Part shown: in pieces, positions 1-6,552 of the stretch
Layout: the number at the start of each line of letters is the position of its first letter
How positions within the stretch are numbered: the first letter of the stretch is position 1
NCBI GenBank assembly: GCA_017353815.1
Contig: JAFMSB010000074.1
Location: forward strand, 1-7,475
Direction: 5' to 3'
Length of the DNA stretch: 7,475 nucleotides
DNA from: Methylocapsa sp.
GTDB lineage: Bacteria > Pseudomonadota > Alphaproteobacteria > Rhizobiales > Beijerinckiaceae
Notes under the pieces: generated by a model
Databases searched by the model: none
The model's input: only the letters and a program-made list of their open reading frames with translations
What the model was told of the DNA's origin: nothing
Program-made: the position numbers and the translations under genes

Positions 1-2
1 TA

Positions 3-40
3 TTGACCGCAATAGCGCATTTTGACCGTCACGGTGCATT
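3..40. repeat. Two imperfect 19-base direct repeats
   Basis: Positions 3-21 and 22-40 are adjacent 19-base units. Both begin TTGACCG and end GCATT, and they match at 14 of 19 positions. The second unit also contains the small palindrome ACCGT-C-ACGGT at 25-35. Tandem half-similar units ahead of an operon can be operator sites, but the repeat also lies inside a possible old coding frame, so function is uncertain. Confidence 0.35.
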
Positions 41-57
41 CGGCCAAGCCGTAGCGT

Positions 58-76
58 TTGTCCCCGTAGGGGTCAA
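58..76. repeat. Short inverted repeat / hairpin
   Basis: TTG at 58-60 pairs with CAA at 74-76, followed by a T-T mismatch, then CCCC at 62-65 pairs with GGGG at 69-72 around the loop GTA. This makes a compact hairpin about 110 bases before the zwf start. No T-run follows, so it does not look like an intrinsic terminator. Confidence 0.35.
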
Positions 77-130
77 GGCGAGAAAATTCAAAGTGCGGTA
101 CCGGAAAGTGCCTTAGTGAACTCTTGCTTA

Positions 131-142
131 AAGCGATCGCTT
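131..142. promoter_or_regulatory. Perfect 12-base palindrome upstream of zwf, candidate operator
   Basis: AAGCGATCGCTT reads identically on both strands and lies 41 bases before the preferred zwf start codon. That is a plausible place for a repressor site. No regulator gene is present in the window, and I do not recognise the sequence as a known Entner-Doudoroff regulator box, so the operator role is a guess from symmetry and position. Confidence 0.25.
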
Positions 143-183
143 GGTTATGCTGCGCTCACGCAGGAAAAATGCCAAGGAAAGCG

Positions 184-1659
184 ATGGCTTCGCGCATTCT
201 CAAAGTCCCTCCCTTCGATCTTGCCGTATTTGGCGGCACGGGCGACCTTGCCTACCGCAAGCTATATCCTGCGCTTTTCCACCGCTACATCGACGGGCAA
301 TTTACGGCGCCGAGCAAGATTATCGGCATGTCGCGCCAGGCCTTTGAGCAAGACGCGTTCCGCGCCAAGGTGGCCGGCGCACTCAAGAGATTTGCGGGCG
401 GAGCAGCAGCCGGCAGCACCATCGATGAATTCGTGCAAATGTTTCAGTTCGTCACGCTGGATGTCGAATCGGACGAAGGCTGGGACGAGCTCAAGGCATC
501 GCTCAATCCTGACCCCGCGGCCGTGCGCGCCTTTTATCTCGCGACAAGGCCAGATTACTTCGCCGCCATTGCAAAGAAAATCGCTGCGCATCAATTGGTC
601 ACTCCCTCGGCGCGGATCATCGTCGAAAAGCCGATCGGCAAGGACGGAGCCTCGGCCGCGCGCACCAATGATGCGATCGGGGAAGTTTTTTCCGAACAGC
701 AGATCTTCCGCATCGATCATTATCTCGGCAAGGAAACCGTGCAGAATTTGATGGCGCTGCGCTTCGCCAACGCTCTTTTTGAGCCCTTATGGAATTCCGC
801 CCATATCGATCATGTCGAGGTCACGGTCGCCGAATCGATCGGAATTGAGGGGCGAGCGCGTTACTACGAAGAAGCGGGCGCATTGCGCGATATGGTGCAA
901 AACCATCTGCTGCAATTGCTGTGTCTTATTGCCATGGAGCCCCCTGCCTCGCTCGATGCCGACTCTGTCCGCGATGAAAAACTCAAGGTGCTGAAAGCCC
1001 TCAAGCCAGTCGATGCCAGCAACGCGGCGGAGGTGACGGTGCGCGGGCAATATCGCGCGGGCGCGGGCGAAGGGGGCGCGGTGCAAGGCTATTGCGAGGA
1101 CGTCGGCAACAATTACAGCAAGACGGAGACCTTCGTCGCGCTTAAAGTTGAGATCGCCAACTGGCGCTGGGCCGGGACTCCGTTTTATTTGCGCACAGGC
1201 AAGCGCCTTCCCAAAAGGATCTCCGAGGTCACGGTCGCATTCCGCGAGATTCCGCATTCGATTTTTCCGGAAGAATCGGGAATAATAAGGCGTACAAGGC
1301 TCGTCATAAGGCTGCAGCCCGATGAGGGGATCAAGCTCTGGCTGATGCTGAAGGAGCCAGGCGCGGGCGGCATGCGGCTGCAGCACGCGCCTCTCGACAT
1401 GAATTTTGCCGATGTGTTCAGCATTTATGCGCCCGAGGCCTATGAGCGGCTGCTCATGGATGTCATCCGGGGCAATGCGACCCTCTTCATGCGCCGCGAC
1501 GAGGTCGAAGCCGCCTGGCGCTGGATCGACCCGATTTTGGAGGCCTGGGCCCATACGGAAGACGCGCCGCGCCCCTATTTCGCGGGCACGTGGGGGCCAG
1601 CCGCCGCGATTGCGCTCGTCGTGCGCGAGGGCCGCAGCTGGAGCGAAGAATTCGCCTGA
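184..1659 (+). CDS. zwf: Glucose-6-phosphate 1-dehydrogenase
   Basis: This cytoplasmic enzyme oxidises glucose-6-phosphate to 6-phosphoglucono-lactone with reduction of NADP or NAD, feeding the Entner-Doudoroff or pentose phosphate routes. The N-terminal dinucleotide fold shows FDLAVFGGTGDLA (residues 11-23). EKPIGKD (148-154) and RIDHYLGKE (176-184, with H179 as the family's phosphate-binding histidine) follow. H241 in the motif VQNHLLQLL is the expected catalytic base, and RTGKRLPKR lies at 337-345. I chose ATG 184 because AAGGA at 174-178 sits five bases before it and the resulting 491 residues match the usual family length. The in-frame ATG at 169 and TTG at 124 would add 5 or 20 residues with poorer ribosome sites. 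It is first of four close genes. A cluster of ATA and AGG codons lies at 1282-1311. Confidence 0.96.
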   Translation: MASRILKVPPFDLAVFGGTGDLAYRKLYPALFHRYIDGQFTAPSKIIGMSRQAFEQDAFRAKVAGALKRFAGGAAAGSTIDEFVQMFQFVTLDVESDEGWDELKASLNPDPAAVRAFYLATRPDYFAAIAKKIAAHQLVTPSARIIVEKPIGKDGASAARTNDAIGEVFSEQQIFRIDHYLGKETVQNLMALRFANALFEPLWNSAHIDHVEVTVAESIGIEGRARYYEEAGALRDMVQNHLLQLLCLIAMEPPASLDADSVRDEKLKVLKALKPVDASNAAEVTVRGQYRAGAGEGGAVQGYCEDVGNNYSKTETFVALKVEIANWRWAGTPFYLRTGKRLPKRISEVTVAFREIPHSIFPEESGIIRRTRLVIRLQPDEGIKLWLMLKEPGAGGMRLQHAPLDMNFADVFSIYAPEAYERLLMDVIRGNATLFMRRDEVEAAWRWIDPILEAWAHTEDAPRPYFAGTWGPAAAIALVVREGRSWSEEFA

Positions 1660-1709
1660 CATGAGACGGCCCGCGCCCGCCTCTCGGCCGCCAAAGCGAG
1701 GAAACGTTC

Positions 1710-3521
1710 ATGGTGCAAGCCGCAATTGCCGCTATCACGGCCCGCATCCGCTCCCGCAGCGAAGCTTCGCGGGCAAAATACCTTGCCCGCGTCGAGGCGA
1801 TGCGCAAGGCCGGACCGCGCCGGAGCATGCTTGGCTGCGCCAATCTGGCGCATGGCTTTGCCGCTTGCGGAGGCCACGAGAAGCGAGCGTTGCGCCACAG
1901 CGCCGTTCCCAATCTCGCCATTGTGACCGCCTACAATGACATGCTATCAGCGCATCAACCCTATGAGCGCTTTCCCGGCCTCATAAAGGATGCGGCGCGC
2001 CGGGCAGGCGGCGTGGCACAGGTCGCAGGCGGCGTGCCCGCCATGTGCGATGGCGTGACGCAAGGCCGCGCCGGCATGGAACTATCGCTATTCTCACGCG
2101 ACGTCATTGCGATGTCGGCGGCCATCGCCTTGTCGCACGATTTGTTCGACGCCGCCGTCTTTCTCGGAGTCTGCGATAAGATTGTGCCCGGGCTCGTGAT
2201 AGCGGCCCAGGCCTTTGGCCACTTGCCCGCCGTCTTCATTCCTGCAGGCCCGATGCCCTCCGGCATTCCCAATCAGCACAAGGCGAAGGTCCGCGAGCGC
2301 CATGCCGAGGGAATGGCCAGCCGCGACGAGCTCCTCGAGGCGGAATCGGCCGCCTATCATTCGCCCGGCACCTGCACTTTCTATGGCACGGCCAATTCAA
2401 ACCAGATGCTGATGGAGGCGATGGGTCTGCATCTTCCGGGCAGCTCGTTTGTCAATCCGCATACCGCTTTGCGCGATGCGCTCACCGCCGCCGCGGCGCA
2501 GCGCGCGCTGGCAATAACTGCGCTTGGCAATGAATACACCCCGGTTGCCGCCGTTCTCGATGAGCGGGCGTTTGCGAATGCGATCGTTGTGCTACATGCG
2601 ACAGGCGGTTCGACCAATCATCTCATTCATCTCATCGCGATGGCTCGCGCAGGCGGAATTATTCTCACCCTCGATGATTTTGCCGATCTCTCCAAAACTG
2701 TTCCGCTGCTGACCCGTATTTATCCAAATGGCACAGCGGACATGAACGGTTTTGTGGCCGCGGGCGGGACAGCGTTTCTTTTCAAAACGCTGCTTCGCGC
2801 GGGCCTGCTGCATGAGGATGCGGCGACGGTCGCCGGTTACAGGATCGAATATTACGCGCAGGAGCCTTATCTTGATGAGGGCAGGCTTGCCTTCCGGCCT
2901 GCGCCTGCGCAAAGCCGCGATGAGGCGGTCCTTCGGCCAGCGGAACGCCCGTTCTGCCCCGATGGCGGCCTAAAAGTGCTGGACGGCAATCTCGGGCGCG
3001 CGGTCATCAAGACCAGCGCGGTTGGTCCAGAAAACCGGAAGATACGCGCGAAAGCGAGGATCTTTCATACCCAGGAGGACGTCGAGGAGGCTTTCCGGGC
3101 AGGAGAGCTCAATTCGGATCTGGTCGCGGTCGTAAGCTATCAAGGCGCGAAAGCAGCCGGCATGCCGGAGCTGCATAAGCTCACGCCGGTGCTAAGCTCG
3201 GTGATGTCCCGCGGCCATAAGGTTGCGCTGGTCACCGATGGAAGAATGTCCGGGGCCTCGGGAAGAGTCCCGGCTGCGATCCATGTGAGTCCCGAAGCGC
3301 TCGATGGCGGCCCCATTTCCCGGTTGCGGGATGGCGATGTCATTGCGCTCGATGCAGAGGCGGGCACGCTGAATGCCGAACTCAGCTCTGACATTTTGTT
3401 AAACCGCCCTCCGGCTGCGCCGAGCCTCGCAGCGCATGCGCATGATTATGGACGCGAACTGTTCCAAATCTTTCGCGCCAATATCGGCGGAACGGAAATC
3501 GGGGCAAGCGTCTTTGGCTGA
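1710..3521 (+). CDS. edd: 6-phosphogluconate dehydratase (Entner-Doudoroff)
   Basis: This enzyme dehydrates 6-phosphogluconate to 2-keto-3-deoxy-6-phosphogluconate (KDPG), the committed step of the Entner-Doudoroff pathway, using an iron-sulfur cluster. It is a full-length member of the IlvD/Edd family at 603 residues, the normal size for Edd. The three cysteines expected around the cluster are present: C113 in [11 protein letters not shown]155 in GVCDKIVPG and C222 in [30 protein letters not shown] (122-138) and ATGGSTNHL are further family signatures. The match to Edd rather than to dihydroxyacid dehydratase is supported by its position between zwf and eda. GAGGAAA at 1698-1704 lies five bases before the ATG. 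The 50-base gap after zwf holds no other gene, so the lactonase gene often found beside zwf is absent here. Confidence 0.96.
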   Translation: MVQAAIAAITARIRSRSEASRAKYLARVEAMRKAGPRRSMLGCANLAHGFAACGGHEKRALRHSAVPNLAIVTAYNDMLSAHQPYERFPGLIKDAARRAGGVAQVAGGVPAMCDGVTQGRAGMELSLFSRDVIAMSAAIALSHDLFDAAVFLGVCDKIVPGLVIAAQAFGHLPAVFIPAGPMPSGIPNQHKAKVRERHAEGMASRDELLEAESAAYHSPGTCTFYGTANSNQMLMEAMGLHLPGSSFVNPHTALRDALTAAAAQRALAITALGNEYTPVAAVLDERAFANAIVVLHATGGSTNHLIHLIAMARAGGIILTLDDFADLSKTVPLLTRIYPNGTADMNGFVAAGGTAFLFKTLLRAGLLHEDAATVAGYRIEYYAQEPYLDEGRLAFRPAPAQSRDEAVLRPAERPFCPDGGLKVLDGNLGRAVIKTSAVGPENRKIRAKARIFHTQEDVEEAFRAGELNSDLVAVVSYQGAKAAGMPELHKLTPVLSSVMSRGHKVALVTDGRMSGASGRVPAAIHVSPEALDGGPISRLRDGDVIALDAEAGTLNAELSSDILLNRPPAAPSLAAHAHDYGRELFQIFRANIGGTEIGASVFG

Positions 3522-3547
3522 CGTCCGGCTGTTGGAAGGCTGCCTTT

Positions 3548-4195
3548 ATGCATTACCCTCAAGGCGAGACGGCCGTTGCAGTGCTCCGCCGCGGGCCAAT
3601 TATCCCGGTGCTCACCGTGCATAACGTCGAGGATGCGGTCGCTCTGGGCCGGGCTTTGCGAGCGGGCGGACTAAAGGTGCTCGAAATCACTTTGCGCACG
3701 CCTGCGGCTCTTCACGCCTTGGCGGCGCTTGCGAAGGAGTTTCCAGATACAATGATCGGCGCGGGGACAGTGGTGCGCCCGGACCAGATCAACTCCGCCT
3801 GCGCCGCCGGAGCGGCGTTTCTGGTCAGCCCGGGGATGACGCCGCTCCTTACCGAGGCGGCAAGGCGGTGCCCGGTTCCTTTCTTGCCGGGAGCTGCAAC
3901 GGTATCGGAGATGCTTGCGCTGCAAGAGCGCGGATTCAGAGCACTCAAATTCTTTCCAGCCGAGCCTGCGGGCGGGGCAAAATTTCTTGCATCGGTTTCA
4001 GGTCCCTTGCCCGATTTGCTTTTCTGCCCGACCGGCGGTATCGACGCCCGCAAGGCGCCACACTATCTCGCCCTCGCGAATGTCGCTTGCGTTGGCGGCT
4101 CATGGATGGCCCCGCAAGAGCTCATTGCCGCGCAAGATTATGCACGTATCGAACAGCTCGCGCGGGAAGCATCCGCCCTTGGCCAAATACCTTAG
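3548..4195 (+). CDS. eda: KDPG aldolase (2-keto-3-deoxy-6-phosphogluconate aldolase)
   Basis: This class I aldolase cleaves KDPG into pyruvate and glyceraldehyde-3-phosphate, completing the Entner-Doudoroff pathway. The 215-residue TIM-barrel protein has the family landmarks in order: VLEITLRTP (44-52, with E46 as general base and R50 for phosphate contact), IGAGTV (70-75), SPG (94-96), LPGAAT (113-118), ALKFFPAE (132-139, with K134 as the Schiff-base lysine), CPTGGI (160-165) and VGGSW (182-186). Such enzymes can also act on 4-hydroxy-2-oxoglutarate, but the setting points to KDPG. GGAAGG at 3534-3539 precedes the ATG by eight bases, and the gene starts 26 bases after edd. Its 3' end overlaps the next gene, which suggests translational coupling. 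Confidence 0.96.
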   Translation: MHYPQGETAVAVLRRGPIIPVLTVHNVEDAVALGRALRAGGLKVLEITLRTPAALHALAALAKEFPDTMIGAGTVVRPDQINSACAAGAAFLVSPGMTPLLTEAARRCPVPFLPGAATVSEMLALQERGFRALKFFPAEPAGGAKFLASVSGPLPDLLFCPTGGIDARKAPHYLALANVACVGGSWMAPQELIAAQDYARIEQLAREASALGQIP

Positions 4196-4871
4196 CAAAG
4201 CGCCGCGCCTGAGCGCGGCCGGAGAAGAAACGCTGCGCCAAGGCATCATCGACGCCGCGCTTGCCACGATCCGCGACGGTCTCAATCAAGGCACGGCCGG
4301 CAATATTTCGGTGCGCTGGGAATCGGGCCTGCTTATTACGCCGTCGGGTATCCCCTATCCTGAGTTGCGGCCGGACGATATCGTCTATATGAACATGGAT
4401 GGAAGCTTTGATCACCATCTTTTGCCTTCGTCCGAATGGCGGTTTCATCGCGATGTCCTTGCGGAGCGCGCCGACGTCAACGCTATCGTCCATGCACATC
4501 CCATTTATGCAACTGCCGTTGCGATTTGCGGCATGGAAGTGCCGGCAATCCACTACATGATCGCCGCGGCTGGCGGCCCCACGATAAGATGCGCCCGTTA
4601 TGAAAGCTTTGGCACCGAGGAGCTTGCCCGATCGGTTCTTGATGCGCTAAGGGGGCGCAATTGCGCGCTTATGGCCAATCATGGCATGATTGCAACGGGG
4701 AGCGATCTTGCCGGGGCGCTTTGGCTTGCAGGCGAGGTCGAAACGCTCTGCCGGTTATATGCGATCGCGCTCCAAGTGGGGACGCCACGCGTGCTTCGGG
4801 CGGAAGAGATCGAAAAAATAATCGAAAAATTCAAAGATTATGGCCCTAAGCGCAAGCCTCCGGCAGCATGA
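4179..4871 (+). CDS. Class II aldolase, L-fuculose-1-phosphate aldolase (FucA) type
   Basis: This is a zinc-dependent class II aldolase/adducin-family protein, expected to split a ketose-1-phosphate into dihydroxyacetone phosphate and an aldehyde. From the TTG start it is 230 residues. It resembles E. coli FucA along its length, for example LNQGTAGNISVR (35-46), LLITPSGIPY (51-60), LPSSEWRFH (82-90), AIHYMIAAAGG (123-133) and EKFKDYG at the end. Expected metal ligands H105 and H107 (IVHAHP) and H168 (ANHGM), the catalytic glutamate E86 and the tyrosine Y126 are all present. TTG 4179 is chosen because GGGAAG at 4164-4169 lies nine bases before it and it fits the family N-terminus; it overlaps eda by 17 bases. 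ATG 4140 is an alternative adding 13 residues without a good ribosome site. No fucose genes are nearby, so the natural substrate is open; 5-deoxyribulose-1-phosphate is one candidate. Confidence 0.85.
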   Translation: MAKYLSKAPRLSAAGEETLRQGIIDAALATIRDGLNQGTAGNISVRWESGLLITPSGIPYPELRPDDIVYMNMDGSFDHHLLPSSEWRFHRDVLAERADVNAIVHAHPIYATAVAICGMEVPAIHYMIAAAGGPTIRCARYESFGTEELARSVLDALRGRNCALMANHGMIATGSDLAGALWLAGEVETLCRLYAIALQVGTPRVLRAEEIEKIIEKFKDYGPKRKPPAA

Positions 4872-5019
4872 TTTCGGTTAATTTGGAGCTTGCTTGCCGA
4901 ATAGGTATCCTCTATCCCCCTTGCAAGTTGCAGCAGACCTGTATCAATCTATCTCGCCGGAAGGGCGCCTCGCTTCTCTTTGTCAAGCTAGCAATTTGCT
5001 CAGGCGTCCGTAACGGGCG
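4872..5019. other. Intergenic gap between aldolase and acetyltransferase
   Basis: This 148-base stretch separates the four-gene sugar operon from the GNAT gene. I see no convincing terminator: the only near-hairpin is GAAG/CTTC around 4960-4977 with a short pyrimidine tail, which is too weak to call. CTTGCAAG near 4920 is a small palindrome. The gap is long enough for a promoter, but no clear -35/-10 pair stands out. Confidence 0.4.
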
Positions 5020-5475
5020 ATGGACATCCAAGCGCGCATCCTTACCGAAGCCGATTTGCCTTCCTTGGCCGAACTTTGGATCGCAAGCTGGCAGGAGGAA
5101 ATGCCAGGGATCGATTTTACAAAGCGCCGCCAATGGTTTCTCGACCGCCTCAAAGGGCTGGAAGCAGCGGGCTCGATCACCATGTGCGCCATCGATCCCT
5201 CGGGCGTGATCCTTGGTTTTTTTTCGGTTGATCCATCGACCGCCTATCTCGATCAGCTGGCCGTCGCGCCGTGCGCCAAGGGAAGCGGCGTTGCAAGCTT
5301 TCTGCTCACCGAGGCGGGAAAGGTGTCGCCACACGGCATCATTCTTGATGTCAATGAGGATAATGCTCGGGCGCTTGCCTTTTACGAACGCCAAGGATTC
5401 GTAAGAATTGGAGAAGGCGTAAACCCGCTCTCGGGCTTAAAGACTTTGCAATTGCGCCGGCCCGGGCAGGCGTAA
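5020..5475 (+). CDS. GNAT family N-acetyltransferase
   Basis: This is a 151-residue single-domain protein of the GNAT superfamily, which transfers acetyl groups from acetyl-CoA to amines. It opens with the typical ARILTEADLPSLAELW helix. Motif A is YLDQLAVAPCAKGSGVASFLL spread over residues 76-96, where C85-A-K-G-S-G occupies the usual Q/R-x-x-G-x-G/A acetyl-CoA pyrophosphate loop, with cysteine replacing the usual first residue. Motif B is LDVNEDNARALAFYERQGF (109-127). An in-frame TAA at 5011-5013 leaves ATG 5020 as the earliest start; its ribosome binding site is weak. It is a lone gene 148 bases after the aldolase, and nothing around it identifies the substrate, which could be a small molecule or a protein N-terminus. 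Confidence 0.88.
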   Translation: MDIQARILTEADLPSLAELWIASWQEEMPGIDFTKRRQWFLDRLKGLEAAGSITMCAIDPSGVILGFFSVDPSTAYLDQLAVAPCAKGSGVASFLLTEAGKVSPHGIILDVNEDNARALAFYERQGFVRIGEGVNPLSGLKTLQLRRPGQA

Positions 5476-5556
5476 CCGATGCTTTCAGCGGGTTATAGTC
5501 CGGTCCATTGCTTGTCCTCCCTCAGTATTTTGTAGCGATTCCAAATAACCGAAGTT

Positions 5557-5605
5557 TTGTTTGAAGGATGGAGCGTGTTGGTATAGTCCAGCGATGTTAT
5601 AGAAT
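5557..5605 (+). promoter_or_regulatory. Possible promoter region for the iron permease gene
   Basis: Within the 236-base gap before the permease, this AT-richer stretch contains TTGTTT (5557-5562), TATAGT (5582-5587), TTGGTA (5578-5583) and TAGAAT (5600-5605). TTGGTA and TAGAAT are 16 bases apart, while TTGTTT and TATAGT are 19 apart. Either pair could serve as -35/-10 elements. The matches are loose, and alphaproteobacterial promoters are hard to call by eye. Confidence 0.25.
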
Positions 5606-5623
5606 CTCGCCTGGCTCGCGAGA
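5605..5623. repeat. Inverted repeat in the permease leader
   Basis: TCTCGC at 5605-5610 is complementary to GCGAGA at 5618-5623, with a seven-base spacer; the right side also contains the palindrome CTCGCGAG (5615-5622). It lies just downstream of the proposed promoter elements and about 90 bases before the permease start, where an operator could sit. It does not match the iron-response boxes I know (Fur, Irr or RirA type). Confidence 0.25.
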
Positions 5624-5665
5624 ACCCGCCTTGTTCTGCCCGGGCACCGGCGCGCTCCGGCAGGA

Positions 5666-5703
5666 AAACAACTTCGGATAAAAGAAACAACTTCGGATAA
5701 AAG
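5666..5703 (+). repeat. Perfect 19-base tandem repeat abutting the permease ribosome binding site
   Basis: AAACAACTTCGGATAAAAG occurs at 5666-5684 and again, without a single difference, at 5685-5703. The second copy runs directly into the purine-rich ribosome binding site, and its end supplies the first bases of AAGGAAGAG. In the first copy the corresponding junction is AAAAGAAA, so only the second copy makes a good ribosome site. An exact adjacent duplication suggests recent slippage or a paired binding site. Confidence 0.9.
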
Positions 5704-5711
5704 GAAGAGAC

Positions 5712-6542
5712 GTGGCTGGCGCCTTTATTATTGTCCTGCGGGAGGTCATCGAGGCGGGATTGATCATTGGGATCGTGCTTGCCGCAACCCGCGCGATGCC
5801 GCGGCGCTTGCCCTATATCGGTGCCGGAGTTCTTGCCGGGCTCGCCGGAGCGGGATGCGTCGCGGCGGCGGCGGGCGCGCTTTCCGAGATGCTTGCAGGC
5901 GCGGGCCAGGAAATATTTAACGCTTCTGTTCTCGGAATAGCGGTCGTTATGCTTGGCTGGCACAATATCTGGATGGCCCGCCACGGACGCCAATTGAGCG
6001 AGAATGCCCAAAAACTCGGCCGCGAGATTCTGACGGGCACCCGGACGATGGCCGCGCTCACCATCGCCGTCGCGATGACCGTGCTGCGCGAGGGATCCGA
6101 AGTCGTCCTGTTCCTATACGGCCTTACCCTTTCGAGCCGCGAGACGGGCATTGGCCTCTTGCTCGGGGGCGCGCTTGGCCTTGCATCCGGAGCTTTGATC
6201 AGCACGCTGACTTATTTGGGTCTTGCCGTGATTCCGCCGCGCTATCTGTTTAAGGTGACCGGCGTCCTCATCGGTTTTATGGCCGCGGGAATGGCGGCGC
6301 AAAGCGTTGCTTTCCTCGAACAGGGCGGCATCGTGACGAGTCTCGGAGATGCGGTATGGAACACATCCTGGCTCTTGGGCGACGACAGCATTGCCGGCCG
6401 CGTGCTCCATACTCTCACCGGTTACACGGATAGGCCAAGCCAATTGCAGCTGTTGGTTTATCTTGCAACCCTGGTGGCGATTTTCGGTCTCATGTGGAGA
6501 CTGGCGCCGCCAGCAGAAAGACAAAAGCTGGCAACGAACTGA
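5712..6542 (+). CDS. FTR1/EfeU family high-affinity iron permease
   Basis: This is an inner-membrane iron transporter of the OFeT (FTR1/EfeU) family. Its 276 residues equal the length of E. coli EfeU. Two R-E-x-x-E iron-binding motifs lie in membrane helices: REVIE at 10-14 and REGSE at 126-130. About seven hydrophobic segments can be seen (roughly 5-25, 36-57, 70-88, 113-138, 147-170, 182-203, 246-264), and FMAAGMAAQSVAFLEQGGI (189-207) is a family signature. The GTG start is supported by AAGGAAGAG at 5701-5709 and by an in-frame TAA at 5679-5681, and it places the first motif where EfeU has it. No periplasmic EfeO, peroxidase EfeB, cupredoxin or ferroxidase gene is adjacent, so partners, if needed, are encoded elsewhere. 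Transport of another metal cannot be excluded. Confidence 0.9.
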   Translation: MAGAFIIVLREVIEAGLIIGIVLAATRAMPRRLPYIGAGVLAGLAGAGCVAAAAGALSEMLAGAGQEIFNASVLGIAVVMLGWHNIWMARHGRQLSENAQKLGREILTGTRTMAALTIAVAMTVLREGSEVVLFLYGLTLSSRETGIGLLLGGALGLASGALISTLTYLGLAVIPPRYLFKVTGVLIGFMAAGMAAQSVAFLEQGGIVTSLGDAVWNTSWLLGDDSIAGRVLHTLTGYTDRPSQLQLLVYLATLVAIFGLMWRLAPPAERQKLATN

Positions 6543-6552
6543 CACCGGTTTT

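Larger units (their letters stand above)
1..155 (-). other. Startless protein-like open frame, possible remnant of a gene running off the left edge
   Basis: Read on the minus strand, the codon register that includes positions 3-5 is open from the left edge of the window up to a stop at 156-158. The roughly 51 codons have mostly G or C third positions and read as a plausible protein, including a stretch DPYGDKRYGLAECTVTVK near positions 20-75. No ATG, GTG or TTG occurs before about position 47, so a normal start is missing for most of it. This could be the 5'-truncated remainder of an older gene (a transposase C-terminal region is one speculative possibility), or chance coding potential in GC-rich DNA. 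The plus strand in the same register is also open (3-113, stop at 114-116), which lowers confidence in either reading. Confidence 0.2.

Noticed and set aside
131..142. GCGATCGC as a cyanobacterial HIP1 element
   Set aside because: It occurs once here and the genes do not suggest a cyanobacterium; HIP1 is expected at high frequency.
116..751. 211-codon plus-strand frame overlapping zwf
   Set aside because: Low-complexity S/R/P-rich translation in a different frame from the well-supported dehydrogenase.
817..1238. GAGGTCACGGTCGC repeated at 817-830 and 1225-1238 in zwf
   Set aside because: Both copies encode EVTVA within normal beta strands of the enzyme; shared codon choice explains the match.
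787..1662. Long minus-strand open frame (291 codons) opposite zwf
   Set aside because: It lies entirely antisense to a clear zwf in GC-rich DNA, has no recognisable motif and is rich in R, A and P as expected of a shadow frame.
1660..1709. Possible pgl or small gene between zwf and edd
   Set aside because: Only 50 bases, and the ribosome site for edd occupies the end. ATG 1661 opens a short frame that runs into edd with no family resemblance.
4955..4985. Terminator after the sugar operon
   Set aside because: The GAAG/CTTC arms are only four bases, with an unpaired interior and a pyrimidine tail broken by C and G.
4868..5209. 113-codon frame beginning with an ATGA overlap at the aldolase stop
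   Set aside because: The overlap looks like translational coupling, but the product has no recognisable domain and most of its end overlaps the GNAT gene in another frame.
5493..6011. 172-codon minus-strand frame across the permease leader and gene start
   Set aside because: It is antisense to the permease and its leader and shows no motif or hydrophobic pattern.
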